Shown in pieces: positions 29,235-37,926 of a DNA stretch of 59,572 nt. Both the position numbers and the translations under genes were made by a program. Numbering within the stretch: the stretch's first letter is position 1; every line of letters begins with the position of its first letter. Under the pieces are notes generated by a model, which made no database searches, was not told the DNA's origin, and saw nothing but the letters and a program-made list of their open reading frames with translations. This DNA comes from Devosia psychrophila (GTDB taxonomy: Bacteria; Pseudomonadota; Alphaproteobacteria; Rhizobiales; Devosiaceae), in assembly GCF_000971275.1 (NCBI RefSeq), contig NZ_LAPV01000010.1, positions 1 through 59,572 of the forward strand. Direction: 5' to 3'.

Positions 29235-29267
29235 GCCAGCGAAATCAGGTCAAGCGAGGTAGAATTC

Positions 29268-30500
29268 ATGACGGAGATGGCGTTGAAGGATCGCAGGGGG
29301 GCGGGGGCAGCCCTGGCGCTCGTCATGTTGCTGGGGTCGCTGGGCACCAGCATCGCCAACATCGCATTGCCGACGCTGTCTGCGGGTTTCGAGGTGCCAT
29401 TCTATCAGGTGCAATGGGTGCTCATTGCTTATCTCGCTGCATTGACGCTGTGCGCAGTGATCGCGGGCCGACTGGGCGACCAGCATGGCAAGAAGCGCAT
29501 GGTGATCTCGGGACTGGCGATATTCTGCGCCGGTTCATTAGCCTGCGGCATAGCTTCATCGCTGCCGCTGCTCGTGGCCGCGCGGGTCCTGCAGGGCATA
29601 GGTGCTGCCTTTATGGTCACCTTGAGCATGGCGTTGGTCCGGCAGTCTAACAGCGGCGCAAGCGTGGGAAGGGGGCTCGGGTTGCTGGGGGCAATGTCCG
29701 CACTGGGAACCGCCCTAGGGCCAAGCCTCGGAGGGCTTTTGCTGTCCACTACCGGCTGGCGTGGCATTTTTCTTTGTCTCGTCCCGCTTGGTATAGTCGC
29801 CTGTTGGCTGGTTATCCGGATATTGCCCGATGATGCCGGGCAGAGCAGGGTCAAGCGCGGCGGCGGTTGGTCCGTCACGTCAGGAATGCTTCGAGGGATG
29901 GCCTGCAACTTTCTGGTTGCCGGCGTAATGATGACGACCCTGGTGGTGGGGCCATTCTATCTCAGCATCGGGCTTGGGCTCGATAGTCTGGCAACGGGCC
30001 TTGCCATGACGGTCGGCCCGGCGCTTTCCATCGTGACCGGCCTACCCCTTGGACATGGGGTAGACCGCTGGGGCACGCGCCGGGCAGTGCTGGCTGGCTT
30101 AGGCGCGATGGGTATCGGCAGCATCGGCTTGGCTGTCTTGCCGCAGGCGCTGGGCCTTTTCGGTTATCTCGCTGCAATCGCCGTTCTGACACCTGGCTAT
30201 CAGCTGGTTCAGGCTGGCAATGCGGCTGCGACGATGGAGGCGGCTGGCGACAACAGGCGGGGCACGGCTGCAGGCCTGTTGGCGCTTTCACGCAACCTTG
30301 GGCTGATTCTAGGCGCTTCGGTGATGGGCGCCGTATTCGCGCTGGGCGGTGGGACGGCGGAACTAGCCGCGCTGACACCGGCGGCGGTTGGTGATGGTTT
30401 GCAGCTGGCGTTCGCCGTGTCCGCCAGCATGATCGCCGTTGCGTTCTGGCTGTCTTGGAACAAATCCGAACCTGTCCAGACTCATGGCGCGACCGGATAG
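29268..30500 (+). CDS. MFS transporter under MerR control
   Basis: This 410-residue protein has 12 predicted helices, with motif A GRLGDQHGKKRMV after helix 2 and helix 1 (SLGTSIANIALPTLSAGF) typical of drug exporters. Control by the divergent MerR gene and its 19-bp promoter suggests induction by a toxic compound or oxidant. The start at 29268 has GCGAGG upstream; a second ATG at 29277 is possible. Its 3-prime end overlaps the convergent TolB-like gene by 19 bases. Confidence 0.92.
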   Translation: MTEMALKDRRGAGAALALVMLLGSLGTSIANIALPTLSAGFEVPFYQVQWVLIAYLAALTLCAVIAGRLGDQHGKKRMVISGLAIFCAGSLACGIASSLPLLVAARVLQGIGAAFMVTLSMALVRQSNSGASVGRGLGLLGAMSALGTALGPSLGGLLLSTTGWRGIFLCLVPLGIVACWLVIRILPDDAGQSRVKRGGGWSVTSGMLRGMACNFLVAGVMMTTLVVGPFYLSIGLGLDSLATGLAMTVGPALSIVTGLPLGHGVDRWGTRRAVLAGLGAMGIGSIGLAVLPQALGLFGYLAAIAVLTPGYQLVQAGNAAATMEAAGDNRRGTAAGLLALSRNLGLILGASVMGAVFALGGGTAELAALTPAAVGDGLQLAFAVSASMIAVAFWLSWNKSEPVQTHGATG

Positions 30501-31387
30501 GCCACATAGGCCAGTCTGCGGCTATCGGGCGCCCATGAATTGACGTTGATGGTGCCCTGGCCGCCGAAGAAATCGGCGATTATGCGCAGAGGACCGCCGT
30601 CGGGACCCATCAGGCGCAGCAGCACCTGCTTGTCGGCGGGGTGGCCGATGGTGCCCTGGGGAAAGCTCAGCACCGCCACCTGCCGGCCATCGGGCGACAG
30701 ATGTGGGAACCAGTTGACGTAGCTATCGAAGGTCAGCTGTTCGAGGTCGCTGCCATCCGCGGCGCTCATGCGGAAAATCTGGGCATGGCCGGGCCGGGCC
30801 GCCGCAAGTTCGGAGTTGAAATAGATCCAGCGGCCGTCCGGCGAATATTCGGGGCCATCATTGGGCATCGATAGGTCGGTCAGCCGCGTATCGGGACCAC
30901 CGGCAGACGGAATGCTGAACACATTGACCTGCCGCTCGGCATCGCGCTGCTCGATGGCGACATAGGCCAGCGTTTCACCATCGAGCGAAATGCCGTGCAG
31001 ATAGTAATGAAACGGCGTCGCATGCGTGTTGGAAACCCGGCGCGGCGTGCCGCCGGTGAACGGCACGGCATAGAGATGGCCATCGTCGGAGCTGACATAG
31101 ATCGTCCTGCCATCTGGGCTAAGCACGTGGTCATTGTTGAGATCGGCCAGGTGACCGGTATCGATCGGCTCGGGCGTGCCGCCGGTCGCGGCAATGCGGA
31201 ACAGGTGCCCGCCAGCATTGAACACCAGCCACTTTCCATCCGCCGACCAGTTCGGCGCCTCGATCACTTCATCGGCGGTGAAGATGATTTGGGCCGCGCC
31301 GTCGAGATCGATGACAGTCAGTTCTGAGCGCTGGCCGGCGGCAAGCGAGCGACCACGGCGGGGGAAAGCAAAGGTCACGGTGTGCAC
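30482..31387 (-). CDS. TolB-like beta-propeller protein
   Basis: This 301-residue protein is built of repeated WD40-like/PD40 blades, each with a (L/Y/F)SPDGR-type turn (SADGKWLVF, SPDGRTIYV, SPDGRWIYF, SPDGRQVAV, APDSRRLAY). No signal peptide is visible, so it is probably cytoplasmic, unlike true TolB. Similar proteins are annotated as Tol-Pal-like or transcriptional-regulator-like propellers. The function is unknown. It overlaps the MFS gene tail to tail. Confidence 0.85.
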   Translation of the reverse strand: MHTVTFAFPRRGRSLAAGQRSELTVIDLDGAAQIIFTADEVIEAPNWSADGKWLVFNAGGHLFRIAATGGTPEPIDTGHLADLNNDHVLSPDGRTIYVSSDDGHLYAVPFTGGTPRRVSNTHATPFHYYLHGISLDGETLAYVAIEQRDAERQVNVFSIPSAGGPDTRLTDLSMPNDGPEYSPDGRWIYFNSELAAARPGHAQIFRMSAADGSDLEQLTFDSYVNWFPHLSPDGRQVAVLSFPQGTIGHPADKQVLLRLMGPDGGPLRIIADFFGGQGTINVNSWAPDSRRLAYVAYPVAP

Positions 31388-31450
31388 CTGCGATGTGAGT
31401 TCGACGCAGCCTAGCGCACAACGTTTGCTCTCGCCAGCGGCCGATCGGGC

Positions 31451-33628
31451 TTACCCAGCGCTGACATTTCCGAATCGTTGCACGAGGTCCTGAGCAGCCG
31501 CTTCGAGGCGGGTCACGTCTTCCTCGCTAAATGCACGCGGCTCGTAATCCAGCAGCGCCAGCGCGCCGACGCAGGTCCCATCTGCCAGCACCAGCGGCAC
31601 GGCCGCGTAGAGGTCGATGCCATTGGTCTGCAGATAGGCATTTTCACCCACCAGTGGGTGCGCAGTCTTGGAGTGAACTACCAATGGCTGGCGGGTTTCG
31701 GTGACGATGCTGGTCAGATGGAAGGCCGCATCGTCTTCGACATGGCGGTCGTCCTGCAACAGGTTGATCGTCGCGAAAGGAATTTCGAAGCTATCGGCTA
31801 TCTGCTCGATGGCCTGGCCGAGTGCATCGTCGCCGCGGCCCGCCCCGGCGAAGGGTTCGGCCCTACCGCTGGCTTGCAGGTCGTCGGATGCATGCCGGCG
31901 CAGGCCGGTCAGCGCCCCGTCGACCGCGTCATCGACCGAGCGGTAGATGGTGTCGACATGCAGCGTTTCGTTTGACTCCTGCGCGCTGAGGTCGTTCAGG
32001 GCGCAGACGGCGACGCGAGCCTCCGGCGCCATGCGACGGATGCGGCGGGATACGTAGCGGGTATGCGTCCGGATATCATCGCCCATAAAGACCAGAACCA
32101 CGACTTCGACGCCTTCGAGATCGAGGCGGCCAATCGCCTCCTGCCGTACGGCCACTGGCGGCAGGACCCGGCTCTCGATGCCCTCGTTGGCCAGACGAAT
32201 GCCGAGAAGGGTTGCGGCGCATTCGTCTATCTCCGTGCGCCCGCCAATCAGCAGAACCGAACTGTGTTCGGGCCATTCGACCGTGGCGATCTCCCTGATC
32301 AGCGCCTCGAACGACTCAACCAGTCGGCGGCGCTGCGGCAGGGCGTCGGGGCCATCGGCCAGCTCATTGCTGGCCAGGCGGAGGGCGGGCATCATCACAC
32401 CGTCAAGGTAATGCTGGGTATTATGGGCCTCGATATGATCTTCAGTCATTTCGATGGCGTCTTCCGTCGCGCCTCGAAGCATGCGCTGGTAGAGCCGCTC
32501 CGAAGGGGAAAGCACCGGCTCGCTGCCCAGCAGCGTTTCGAGGAACTGGAACTGCGGCAGATGGCGGCCGATCACCACGAGACATACCGTCATCGGCGTA
32601 GCGAGGATGAGGCCGACAGGGCCCCACAGGGTGGCCCAAAACATGGCGGAGAGCAGAATGGCGATGGCTGATACGCCGGTGCTCGATCCATAAAGACGCG
32701 GCTCGATAACGTTGGCCGTGGTGAGATCGAGTAGCAGGAACAGCCCGACTGACAGGATCAGCATGTCCCAACCCGGATCCACCGCAAAGGCGAGCAGGAA
32801 CGGCACGACGGCGATTATCAGAGCGCCGACAAAGGGGATGTAACGAAACAGAACGATCAGAAGACCCCAAAGTATCGCGCTGGGCACACCGATCAGCCAG
32901 AGCCCGATGCCAAAAATCGTGCCGTAGACGGTATTCACGGCCAGTTGGATCAGCAGATAACGGCCGACGCGTTTGCTGGCATCGGCGATGGCGATATTGG
33001 CCTTGGAATAGCGTCCGCCACTGACCAGCCGAATGAACCGTTCCTGCAGGTCACCGCGTCCCATCAGCAGGAAAATCAGGAAGACGGCGACGATGGCCAC
33101 GGTGGCGACCGGGCCGATGATCGAGCCCAGCACCGAACTCAGGATACCCAGCGGCCCGATCTCGTTTGAGATGGTAACAGGGATGGGTGCGCCGGGCCGC
33201 GTCTCGGTGCTGGCCATCTGGTCGCTCAGGCCCGCGATGGCGCCGTTGATCTGCTCGAGCAGGGTGTTGTTGCCAAACTGCTGCTGCAGGCCCGCGATCT
33301 TGGTGGAGATGGTCTCCTGATAGCCGGGCAATTCCGCTGCCAGCTTAATGATCTGGGTTCCGGCCAGGTAGGCAAAGCCCGAGAGCGCGGCGAGAGCCAG
33401 AGCGACAGAGACGATGACGGCCACCGGATCGGGCAAGTGCAGGCGCCGATTGAACCAGGTGACGAGCGGCGCCAATGCGAAGGCCAGCAAGGTCGCCAAA
33501 ACCAGCGGCACCAGTATGCCGGCGCCAAGATAGAGCAAGGCGGCCAGGAGCACGAAGGTCGCCACGCTTTCGAAGACGCTGGAGCGGTGTGGGAGGTCTG
33601 GGGTGAAAGGCAGTTGACGCTGGGACAA
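31451..33628 (-). CDS. AI-2E/PerM-type permease fused to Rossmann-like and GAF domains
   Basis: This 725-residue protein has an N-terminal AI-2E family membrane region (about 1-355, eight or so helices; LFRYIPFVGALIIAVVPFLLA and IEPRLYGSSTGVSAIAILLS are typical). It is followed by a helical linker, a B12-binding-like Rossmann domain (about 455-550, SVLLIGGRTEIDECAATLLG, VVVLVFMGDD), and a C-terminal GAF domain (about 575-715, FATINLLQDDRHVEDDAAF, VGALALLDYEPRAFSEED). The TTG at 33628 has GGAGGATCACCTGCC in front; the frame opens at a TTG at 33670. Fusion to a sensor suggests ligand-controlled transport. Confidence 0.88.
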   Translation of the reverse strand: MSQRQLPFTPDLPHRSSVFESVATFVLLAALLYLGAGILVPLVLATLLAFALAPLVTWFNRRLHLPDPVAVIVSVALALAALSGFAYLAGTQIIKLAAELPGYQETISTKIAGLQQQFGNNTLLEQINGAIAGLSDQMASTETRPGAPIPVTISNEIGPLGILSSVLGSIIGPVATVAIVAVFLIFLLMGRGDLQERFIRLVSGGRYSKANIAIADASKRVGRYLLIQLAVNTVYGTIFGIGLWLIGVPSAILWGLLIVLFRYIPFVGALIIAVVPFLLAFAVDPGWDMLILSVGLFLLLDLTTANVIEPRLYGSSTGVSAIAILLSAMFWATLWGPVGLILATPMTVCLVVIGRHLPQFQFLETLLGSEPVLSPSERLYQRMLRGATEDAIEMTEDHIEAHNTQHYLDGVMMPALRLASNELADGPDALPQRRRLVESFEALIREIATVEWPEHSSVLLIGGRTEIDECAATLLGIRLANEGIESRVLPPVAVRQEAIGRLDLEGVEVVVLVFMGDDIRTHTRYVSRRIRRMAPEARVAVCALNDLSAQESNETLHVDTIYRSVDDAVDGALTGLRRHASDDLQASGRAEPFAGAGRGDDALGQAIEQIADSFEIPFATINLLQDDRHVEDDAAFHLTSIVTETRQPLVVHSKTAHPLVGENAYLQTNGIDLYAAVPLVLADGTCVGALALLDYEPRAFSEEDVTRLEAAAQDLVQRFGNVSAG

Positions 33629-33768
33629 GGCAGGTGATCCTCCGGGCTCACGGAACGCGGAACGCCGCAAGATGTTCCTGCCGCCCGGGCTTGTGCCCGT
33701 TGCCCCTCGGAGCCTGTTGCCCTACATAGGCGGCCAACTCACGTCATCTCTGAAGAGGTTGCAGGCCT

Positions 33769-35424
33769 ATGGCTCGCCAGTTCATTTATCACATGCACGG
33801 AATGTCCAAGTCCTATGCCGGCGGCAAGAAGGTTCTGGATAATATCCATCTCAGCTTCTACCCCGATGCCAAGATCGGTGTGCTGGGCCCCAACGGCTCG
33901 GGTAAATCGACGCTGCTCAAGATCATGGCTGGCGTCGAGAAGGAATTCCAGGGTGAAGCCTGGGCCGACAAGGGCGCCCGCGTCGGCTACCTGAGCCAGG
34001 AGCCGGAGCTCGACCCGGCGCTCAACGTGCTGGGCAATGTGATGACCGGCATGAAAGAGAAGAAGGCCGTCGTCGATCGTTACAACGAGCTGATGATGGA
34101 CTATTCGGACGAAACCGCCGACGAAGCCAGCAAGCTGCAGGATCAGATCGACGCCGAAAACCTGTGGGATCTCGAATCGCAGGTCGAAGTGGCGATGGAA
34201 GCGCTGGGTTGCCCGCCCGGCGATGCCGATGTGACGACGCTGTCGGGTGGCGAACGCCGCCGCGTGGCGCTGTGTGCGCTGTTGCTCAGCAAGCCCGACT
34301 TGCTGCTGCTCGATGAGCCGACCAACCATCTCGACGCCGAAACCACCGCATGGCTCGAACGCCATCTGCGCGAGTTCCAGGGCGCCGTGCTGATCATCAC
34401 CCATGATCGCTACTTCCTCGACAATGTCACCGGCTGGATTCTCGAGCTCGATCGCGGTCGCGGCGTTGCCTATGAGGGCAATTACTCGGCTTATCTCGGG
34501 GCCAAGGCCAAGCGCTATGCGCAGGAAAAATCCGAAGACCAGGCCCGCGCCAAGGTGCTGGAGCGCGAACGCGAATGGATGGGCCAAAGCCCGCAGGCGC
34601 GCCAGACCAAGTCGAAGGCCCGTCTCAAGGCCTATGACGATCTTGTCAAGATCAACGAAGCACGCTCGCAGTCGGGCACGGCTCAGATCGTCATTCCGGC
34701 CGGCGAACGGCTGGGCCACAATGTCATCGACATCGAGGGGCTGTCCAAGTCGTATGGCGACCGGCTGCTGATCGACAACCTGACCTTCAAGCTGCCGCCT
34801 GGCGGCATCGTCGGCATCATCGGCCCGAACGGCGCTGGCAAGACCACGCTGTTCAAGATGCTGACCGGCCAGGAAACTCCGGATGGCGGTTCGGTGACCG
34901 TCGCCGAGAACGTGCATCTCGGTTACGTCGACCAGAGCCGCGATAGCCTCAACCCCAACAAGACCGTCTGGGAGGAAATCTCGGAAGGCGACGAAATCCT
35001 GATGCTGGGCAAGCGCGAGGTGAACTCGCGTGCCTATACCAGTTCGTTCAACTTCAAGGGCGGCGACCAGCAGCAGAAGGTTGGCAATCTATCGGGCGGG
35101 CAGCGCAATCGCGTGCATCTGGCCAAAATGCTGAAAAGCGGCGCCAACGTCCTGCTGCTCGATGAGCCCACCAACGATCTAGACACCGAAACCCTGGCGG
35201 CTTTGGAAGAAGCTCTCGAGGAATTCGCCGGCTGCGCCGTGATCATTAGCCATGATCGCATGTTCCTCGACCGCCTGGCCACGCACATGCTGGCGTTCGA
35301 GGGTAATTCGCATGTGGAGTGGTTTGAGGGTAATTTCGCGGACTACGAAGCGGACAAGATCAGGCGTCTCGGCGCCGATGCGGTGAACCCGAAGCGGGCT
35401 ACGTATAAGCCGCTGACGCGGTAG
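33769..35424 (+). CDS. ettA: Energy-dependent translational throttle protein EttA
   Basis: This 551-residue ABC-F ATPase binds the ribosomal E site and gates elongation by ATP/ADP level. It has two ABC cassettes: Walker A GPNGSGKS and GPNGAGKT, signature LSGGERRR and LSGGQRNR, and Walker B with LLLLDEPTNHLD and VLLLDEPTNDLD. The arm is inserted in the first cassette, and there is an inter-domain linker with KSKARLKAYDDL. No membrane segment is present, as expected. Its closing hairpin is at 35442-35472. Confidence 0.97.
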   Translation: MARQFIYHMHGMSKSYAGGKKVLDNIHLSFYPDAKIGVLGPNGSGKSTLLKIMAGVEKEFQGEAWADKGARVGYLSQEPELDPALNVLGNVMTGMKEKKAVVDRYNELMMDYSDETADEASKLQDQIDAENLWDLESQVEVAMEALGCPPGDADVTTLSGGERRRVALCALLLSKPDLLLLDEPTNHLDAETTAWLERHLREFQGAVLIITHDRYFLDNVTGWILELDRGRGVAYEGNYSAYLGAKAKRYAQEKSEDQARAKVLEREREWMGQSPQARQTKSKARLKAYDDLVKINEARSQSGTAQIVIPAGERLGHNVIDIEGLSKSYGDRLLIDNLTFKLPPGGIVGIIGPNGAGKTTLFKMLTGQETPDGGSVTVAENVHLGYVDQSRDSLNPNKTVWEEISEGDEILMLGKREVNSRAYTSSFNFKGGDQQQKVGNLSGGQRNRVHLAKMLKSGANVLLLDEPTNDLDTETLAALEEALEEFAGCAVIISHDRMFLDRLATHMLAFEGNSHVEWFEGNFADYEADKIRRLGADAVNPKRATYKPLTR

Positions 35425-35441
35425 GCCCCGAAATGCAACTA

Positions 35442-35472
35442 GAGGGTGGCGTGCCATTGGGCCGCCATCCTC
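35442..35472 (+). terminator. Hairpin after ettA
   Basis: GAGGGTGGCG and CGCCATCCTC pair over 10 bp (one G-T wobble), 17 bases after the stop. No T-run follows. Confidence 0.4.
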
Positions 35473-35503
35473 CAACTAATATATGAATTCGCGGCGCTCT
35501 CAT

Positions 35504-35728
35504 TCAGTACGATGGCTGCAATCCGATAAGAAGGCCTGTCGTCGGCCGGTCGGTACAAGACGGACAGAAGAAATCGGCCAAGGGGCTGTTATTTGGAAAC
35601 TGGCTTAGCTGCGATGCACCGCAGTTAACGCAGTAAACCCAGTCGGCCACCCAGCGCTCTGTCCAAACGCGGGCGTTTTGCGACCCGCTAAGATAGATTG
35701 ATTGGGCCTCTTCGAAACCGAGTTTCAT
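35504..35728 (-). pseudogene. N-terminal remnant of a DpnI-like restriction endonuclease
   Basis: The 74-codon frame encodes a start that lines up closely with DpnI: SQNARVWTERWV, then YCVNCG, L-x2-F-x-NN-x-PLADFFCPSC. DpnI has SQKARILTEDWV, YCPNCG and F-x-NN-x-PVADFYCNHC. Both halves of the zinc finger are kept. After CPSC the likeness stops: none of the three frames continues as the DpnI catalytic ELKSK region, and about 200 residues of the catalytic and winged-helix parts are missing. DpnI-type enzymes cut methylated GATC. No methylase gene is adjacent. GC is lower than in the flanks. Confidence 0.75.
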
Positions 35729-35884
35729 GCGTTCCTGCCCCTATTCGATGAGAAGATCGCTGCATGGCTCATTACTGTCAACGTTACCAGCCTGTCGTCC
35801 CAAAACTCCGCGACACCCGCGCATTCCCGCGCTAACAGTTCCTTGCGGCATTGGCTGTTGCTTTGGGGGCATGACTTGAAACGA

Positions 35885-36217
35885 ATGATTGGGGTGGTCG
35901 CGTTGGCGGCTGCTGTTTTGGGCGCGATGGCGGTAGCGGGTTATGCGGCGCCGGGGCAGTGTACGGTTAGCGGCTATAGCGCGTTTGATTGCGACGTGGT
36001 GACGGATGGGGGCGGGCTGACGTTTGGCCTGCCGGATGGTCGCACTTTTGCCTTTGCGTTGATGGAAGAGGGCGTGGGGATGGGCTACCTGATCGAGGCC
36101 GATGCGGCGCCGGGTGCCCGGCCGGAGGAAATCCACGATCTGCTTGCCGTGGATGGCAAGCCGGGATGCTGGGCGCGCGAGGATGAGTTCGAGTTCTGCG
36201 TGCTGATCGAACAGTAG
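35885..36217 (+). CDS. Small exported protein, unknown function
   Basis: The 110-residue product has a signal peptide (MIGVVALAAAVLGAMAVAGY, cleavage near AAPG) and a mature part with four cysteines (GQCTVSGYSAFDCDV and KPGCWAREDEFEFCVL), which suggests two disulfides in the periplasm. I do not recognise it. The TTG at 35876 is an alternative start with better spacing to GGGGG. The hydrolase gene starts 11 bases downstream, so the two are cotranscribed. Confidence 0.65.
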   Translation: MIGVVALAAAVLGAMAVAGYAAPGQCTVSGYSAFDCDVVTDGGGLTFGLPDGRTFAFALMEEGVGMGYLIEADAAPGARPEEIHDLLAVDGKPGCWAREDEFEFCVLIEQ

Positions 36218-36228
36218 GAGTTCTGCAC

Positions 36229-37080
36229 ATGGTGGGTACGCCATTTACCGTCCAGGTCGGCGGTGCGCGTCTGGCTGGGCTCAAGCTGGGCGAGGGATTG
36301 CCGGTGGTGTTCTTGCATGCCGGGGTCTGCGACAAGCGGATGTGGCAGGCGCAGATGAGCATGGTCGCCGAGGAGGGCTGGCAGGCCGTGGCCTATGACC
36401 GGCGCGGCTATGGCGAGACCACAAGCCCCGACGAAGCCTTCAGCCATATCGATGATCTCAAGGCGGTGCTCAACGCGCTGGATATTCATGCGGCGGTGTT
36501 TGTCGGCTGCTCGATGGGCGGCGGGCTGGCGGTGGATTTCGCGCTGCGTAATCCGGGCCGGGTGATCGGGTTGGTGCTGATTGGGACTTCGGTGACGGGG
36601 TCGCCGTGGACCTCCAATGAGGCGGAAAGCCAGCTCGAGGCGGCAGAAGAAGATGCCTATGAGCGCGGCGATCTCGACATGATCAATCGCGTGCAGGCGC
36701 ATTTGTGGCTCGATGGCCCACGCACCATGGGCGGCAGGGTTACCGGGGCGGCGCGTGAGTTGTTCCTCGACATGAATGCCATTGCGCTGGCAAAGCCGGA
36801 ACTGACACTGGAAGAGAAACGAGACAGCGCCTGGGACAGGATGGGCGAGATCGGTGCGCCGACCTTGCTGATGGTGGGCGACGAGGATTTTTCGGCGCTG
36901 ATCGACCGGCATGAGTATTTGTCGGAGGAAATGCCGAACGCGTTTGCGGCGGTGTTGGAAGGTGCGGCGCATATTCCGAGCGTGGAGCGGCCGGATTTGG
37001 TGAACACGATGTTGATCGAGTTTCTGGATGCGATTGAGGGTGGGGATGATGAGGGGGAGCATGGTGACGAAGAAGAATAG
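36229..37080 (+). CDS. Alpha/beta hydrolase
   Basis: This 283-residue alpha/beta-hydrolase fold has the oxyanion HAGVCDKRMW segment, the nucleophile elbow GCSMGG, the acid in MVGDEDFSALIDRHEYL, and the catalytic His in EGAAHIPSVERPDLV. Likeness is to small esterases or peptidase-like hydrolases; the substrate is unknown. A very acidic C-terminal tail follows. It is downstream of the small exported protein gene in a two-gene unit, and a GC-rich repeat element begins 10 bases after its stop. Confidence 0.9.
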   Translation: MVGTPFTVQVGGARLAGLKLGEGLPVVFLHAGVCDKRMWQAQMSMVAEEGWQAVAYDRRGYGETTSPDEAFSHIDDLKAVLNALDIHAAVFVGCSMGGGLAVDFALRNPGRVIGLVLIGTSVTGSPWTSNEAESQLEAAEEDAYERGDLDMINRVQAHLWLDGPRTMGGRVTGAARELFLDMNAIALAKPELTLEEKRDSAWDRMGEIGAPTLLMVGDEDFSALIDRHEYLSEEMPNAFAAVLEGAAHIPSVERPDLVNTMLIEFLDAIEGGDDEGEHGDEEE

Positions 37081-37090
37081 CAGGAAGAAT

Positions 37091-37205
37091 ACCCCCACCT
37101 AGCCTCCGCCTGAAAAGGGGGAGGGACTTGATCCAGTTTGTCCCTCTATCGACGTCTAATCACCGGCCGGATTCCTCCCCCTATCAGGGGGAGGCTAGGT
37201 GGGGT
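37091..37205. repeat. Complete 115-bp GC-rich element with terminal inverted repeats
   Basis: ACCCCCACCTAGCCTCC (37091-37107) is repeated inverted as GGAGGCTAGGTGGGGT (37190-37205). Each end carries an inner palindrome (CCTGAAAAGGGGGAGG; CCTCCCCCTATCAGGGGGAGG, just over one arm each). The middle 45 bases are not conserved. It is a MITE- or BIME-like unit of the same family as 43465-43582. Confidence 0.8.
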
Positions 37206-37237
37206 ATCCGCTTCATGCAAAGAATCCAAGCAATGAG

Positions 37238-37273
37238 AAGCCGATTCAACTGGCTGGTGAGTTGAATCGGCTT
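37238..37273. terminator. 14-bp perfect hairpin between convergent genes
   Basis: AAGCCGATTCAACT and AGTTGAATCGGCTT pair perfectly with an 8-base loop, 30 bases beyond the stop of the host-attachment gene (minus) and beyond the hydrolase. No T-run; it may act on both strands. Confidence 0.55.
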
Positions 37274-37301
37274 CACGCTTTAATGCATTGAATTTGCTAA
37301 A

Positions 37302-37733
37302 TTAAGCCGCGAGGATCGCCTCGAAATGCTGGTCCAGTTGCGCTGTCGGGATATTGGTTAGGTCCTTGTTGATCTCGGCCAGCACGGTTTTCTGCACAGC
37401 CGGGGAAATGGCTTTGCGCAGGTCGCCGAGGGCGATTGGTGCGGCGGCGATGACAAGGCGATCGAAGTCGCCCTTTTGCTGATGGCGGCCTAGCGTGGCA
37501 GCAACCGATTTGACGAATTCGGTTTCACGGTAGGCGACTGGGTCGGTCTTGGGAACAATGCCGCCGCCGCTTTTGCTGCCGGGGCGGTCGCTGGTGATGT
37601 CCCGCGCCTGCAGCGCCTCGATCGACCAATCGAGACCTTCGACCTGCTTGAGTCCCTTGCCGGGGCCGGTGTTCTCGAGCACGCGCGCCTGTGCGCCGTC
37701 TGCGATCAGAACCCAGGTGATGGTCTTCTTCAT
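37302..37733 (-). CDS. Host attachment protein family
   Basis: This 143-residue protein fits the host-attachment family (PF10116 type) first linked to Agrobacterium plant attachment: TWVLIADGAQARVLENTGPG, then DRPGSKSGGG, EFVKSVAATLGRHQQKGDFDRLVIAAAP and a C-terminal KDLT-x-IP helix. The core resembles the RNase-H-like/eRF1 domain-2 fold; biochemical role unproven. The ATG at 37733 has AGGAG upstream; the longer frame to 37826 is not needed. Confidence 0.88.
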   Translation of the reverse strand: MKKTITWVLIADGAQARVLENTGPGKGLKQVEGLDWSIEALQARDITSDRPGSKSGGGIVPKTDPVAYRETEFVKSVAATLGRHQQKGDFDRLVIAAAPIALGDLRKAISPAVQKTVLAEINKDLTNIPTAQLDQHFEAILAA

Positions 37734-37926
37734 GTTGAAACTCCTGCTGGTGAAAAGTCTGATGCGCCTTTGCAAAGAGGCACCGGCAGTCAACGCCCCG
37801 GCGCCAAAAAGGTTGGCGCGATGCATCAGCTTTGCATCATGTAACGATCACAAACTCTGATTGGCGATGGGTGGCCGGCGCTGCTATCAGGGGGCTTGGA
37901 GCATCCAGACGGATGCGGAGTTTTTC

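Noticed and set aside
35702..35884. N-terminal extension of the small exported protein
   Set aside because: It would bury the signal peptide and overlaps the start of the DpnI-like remnant on the other strand.
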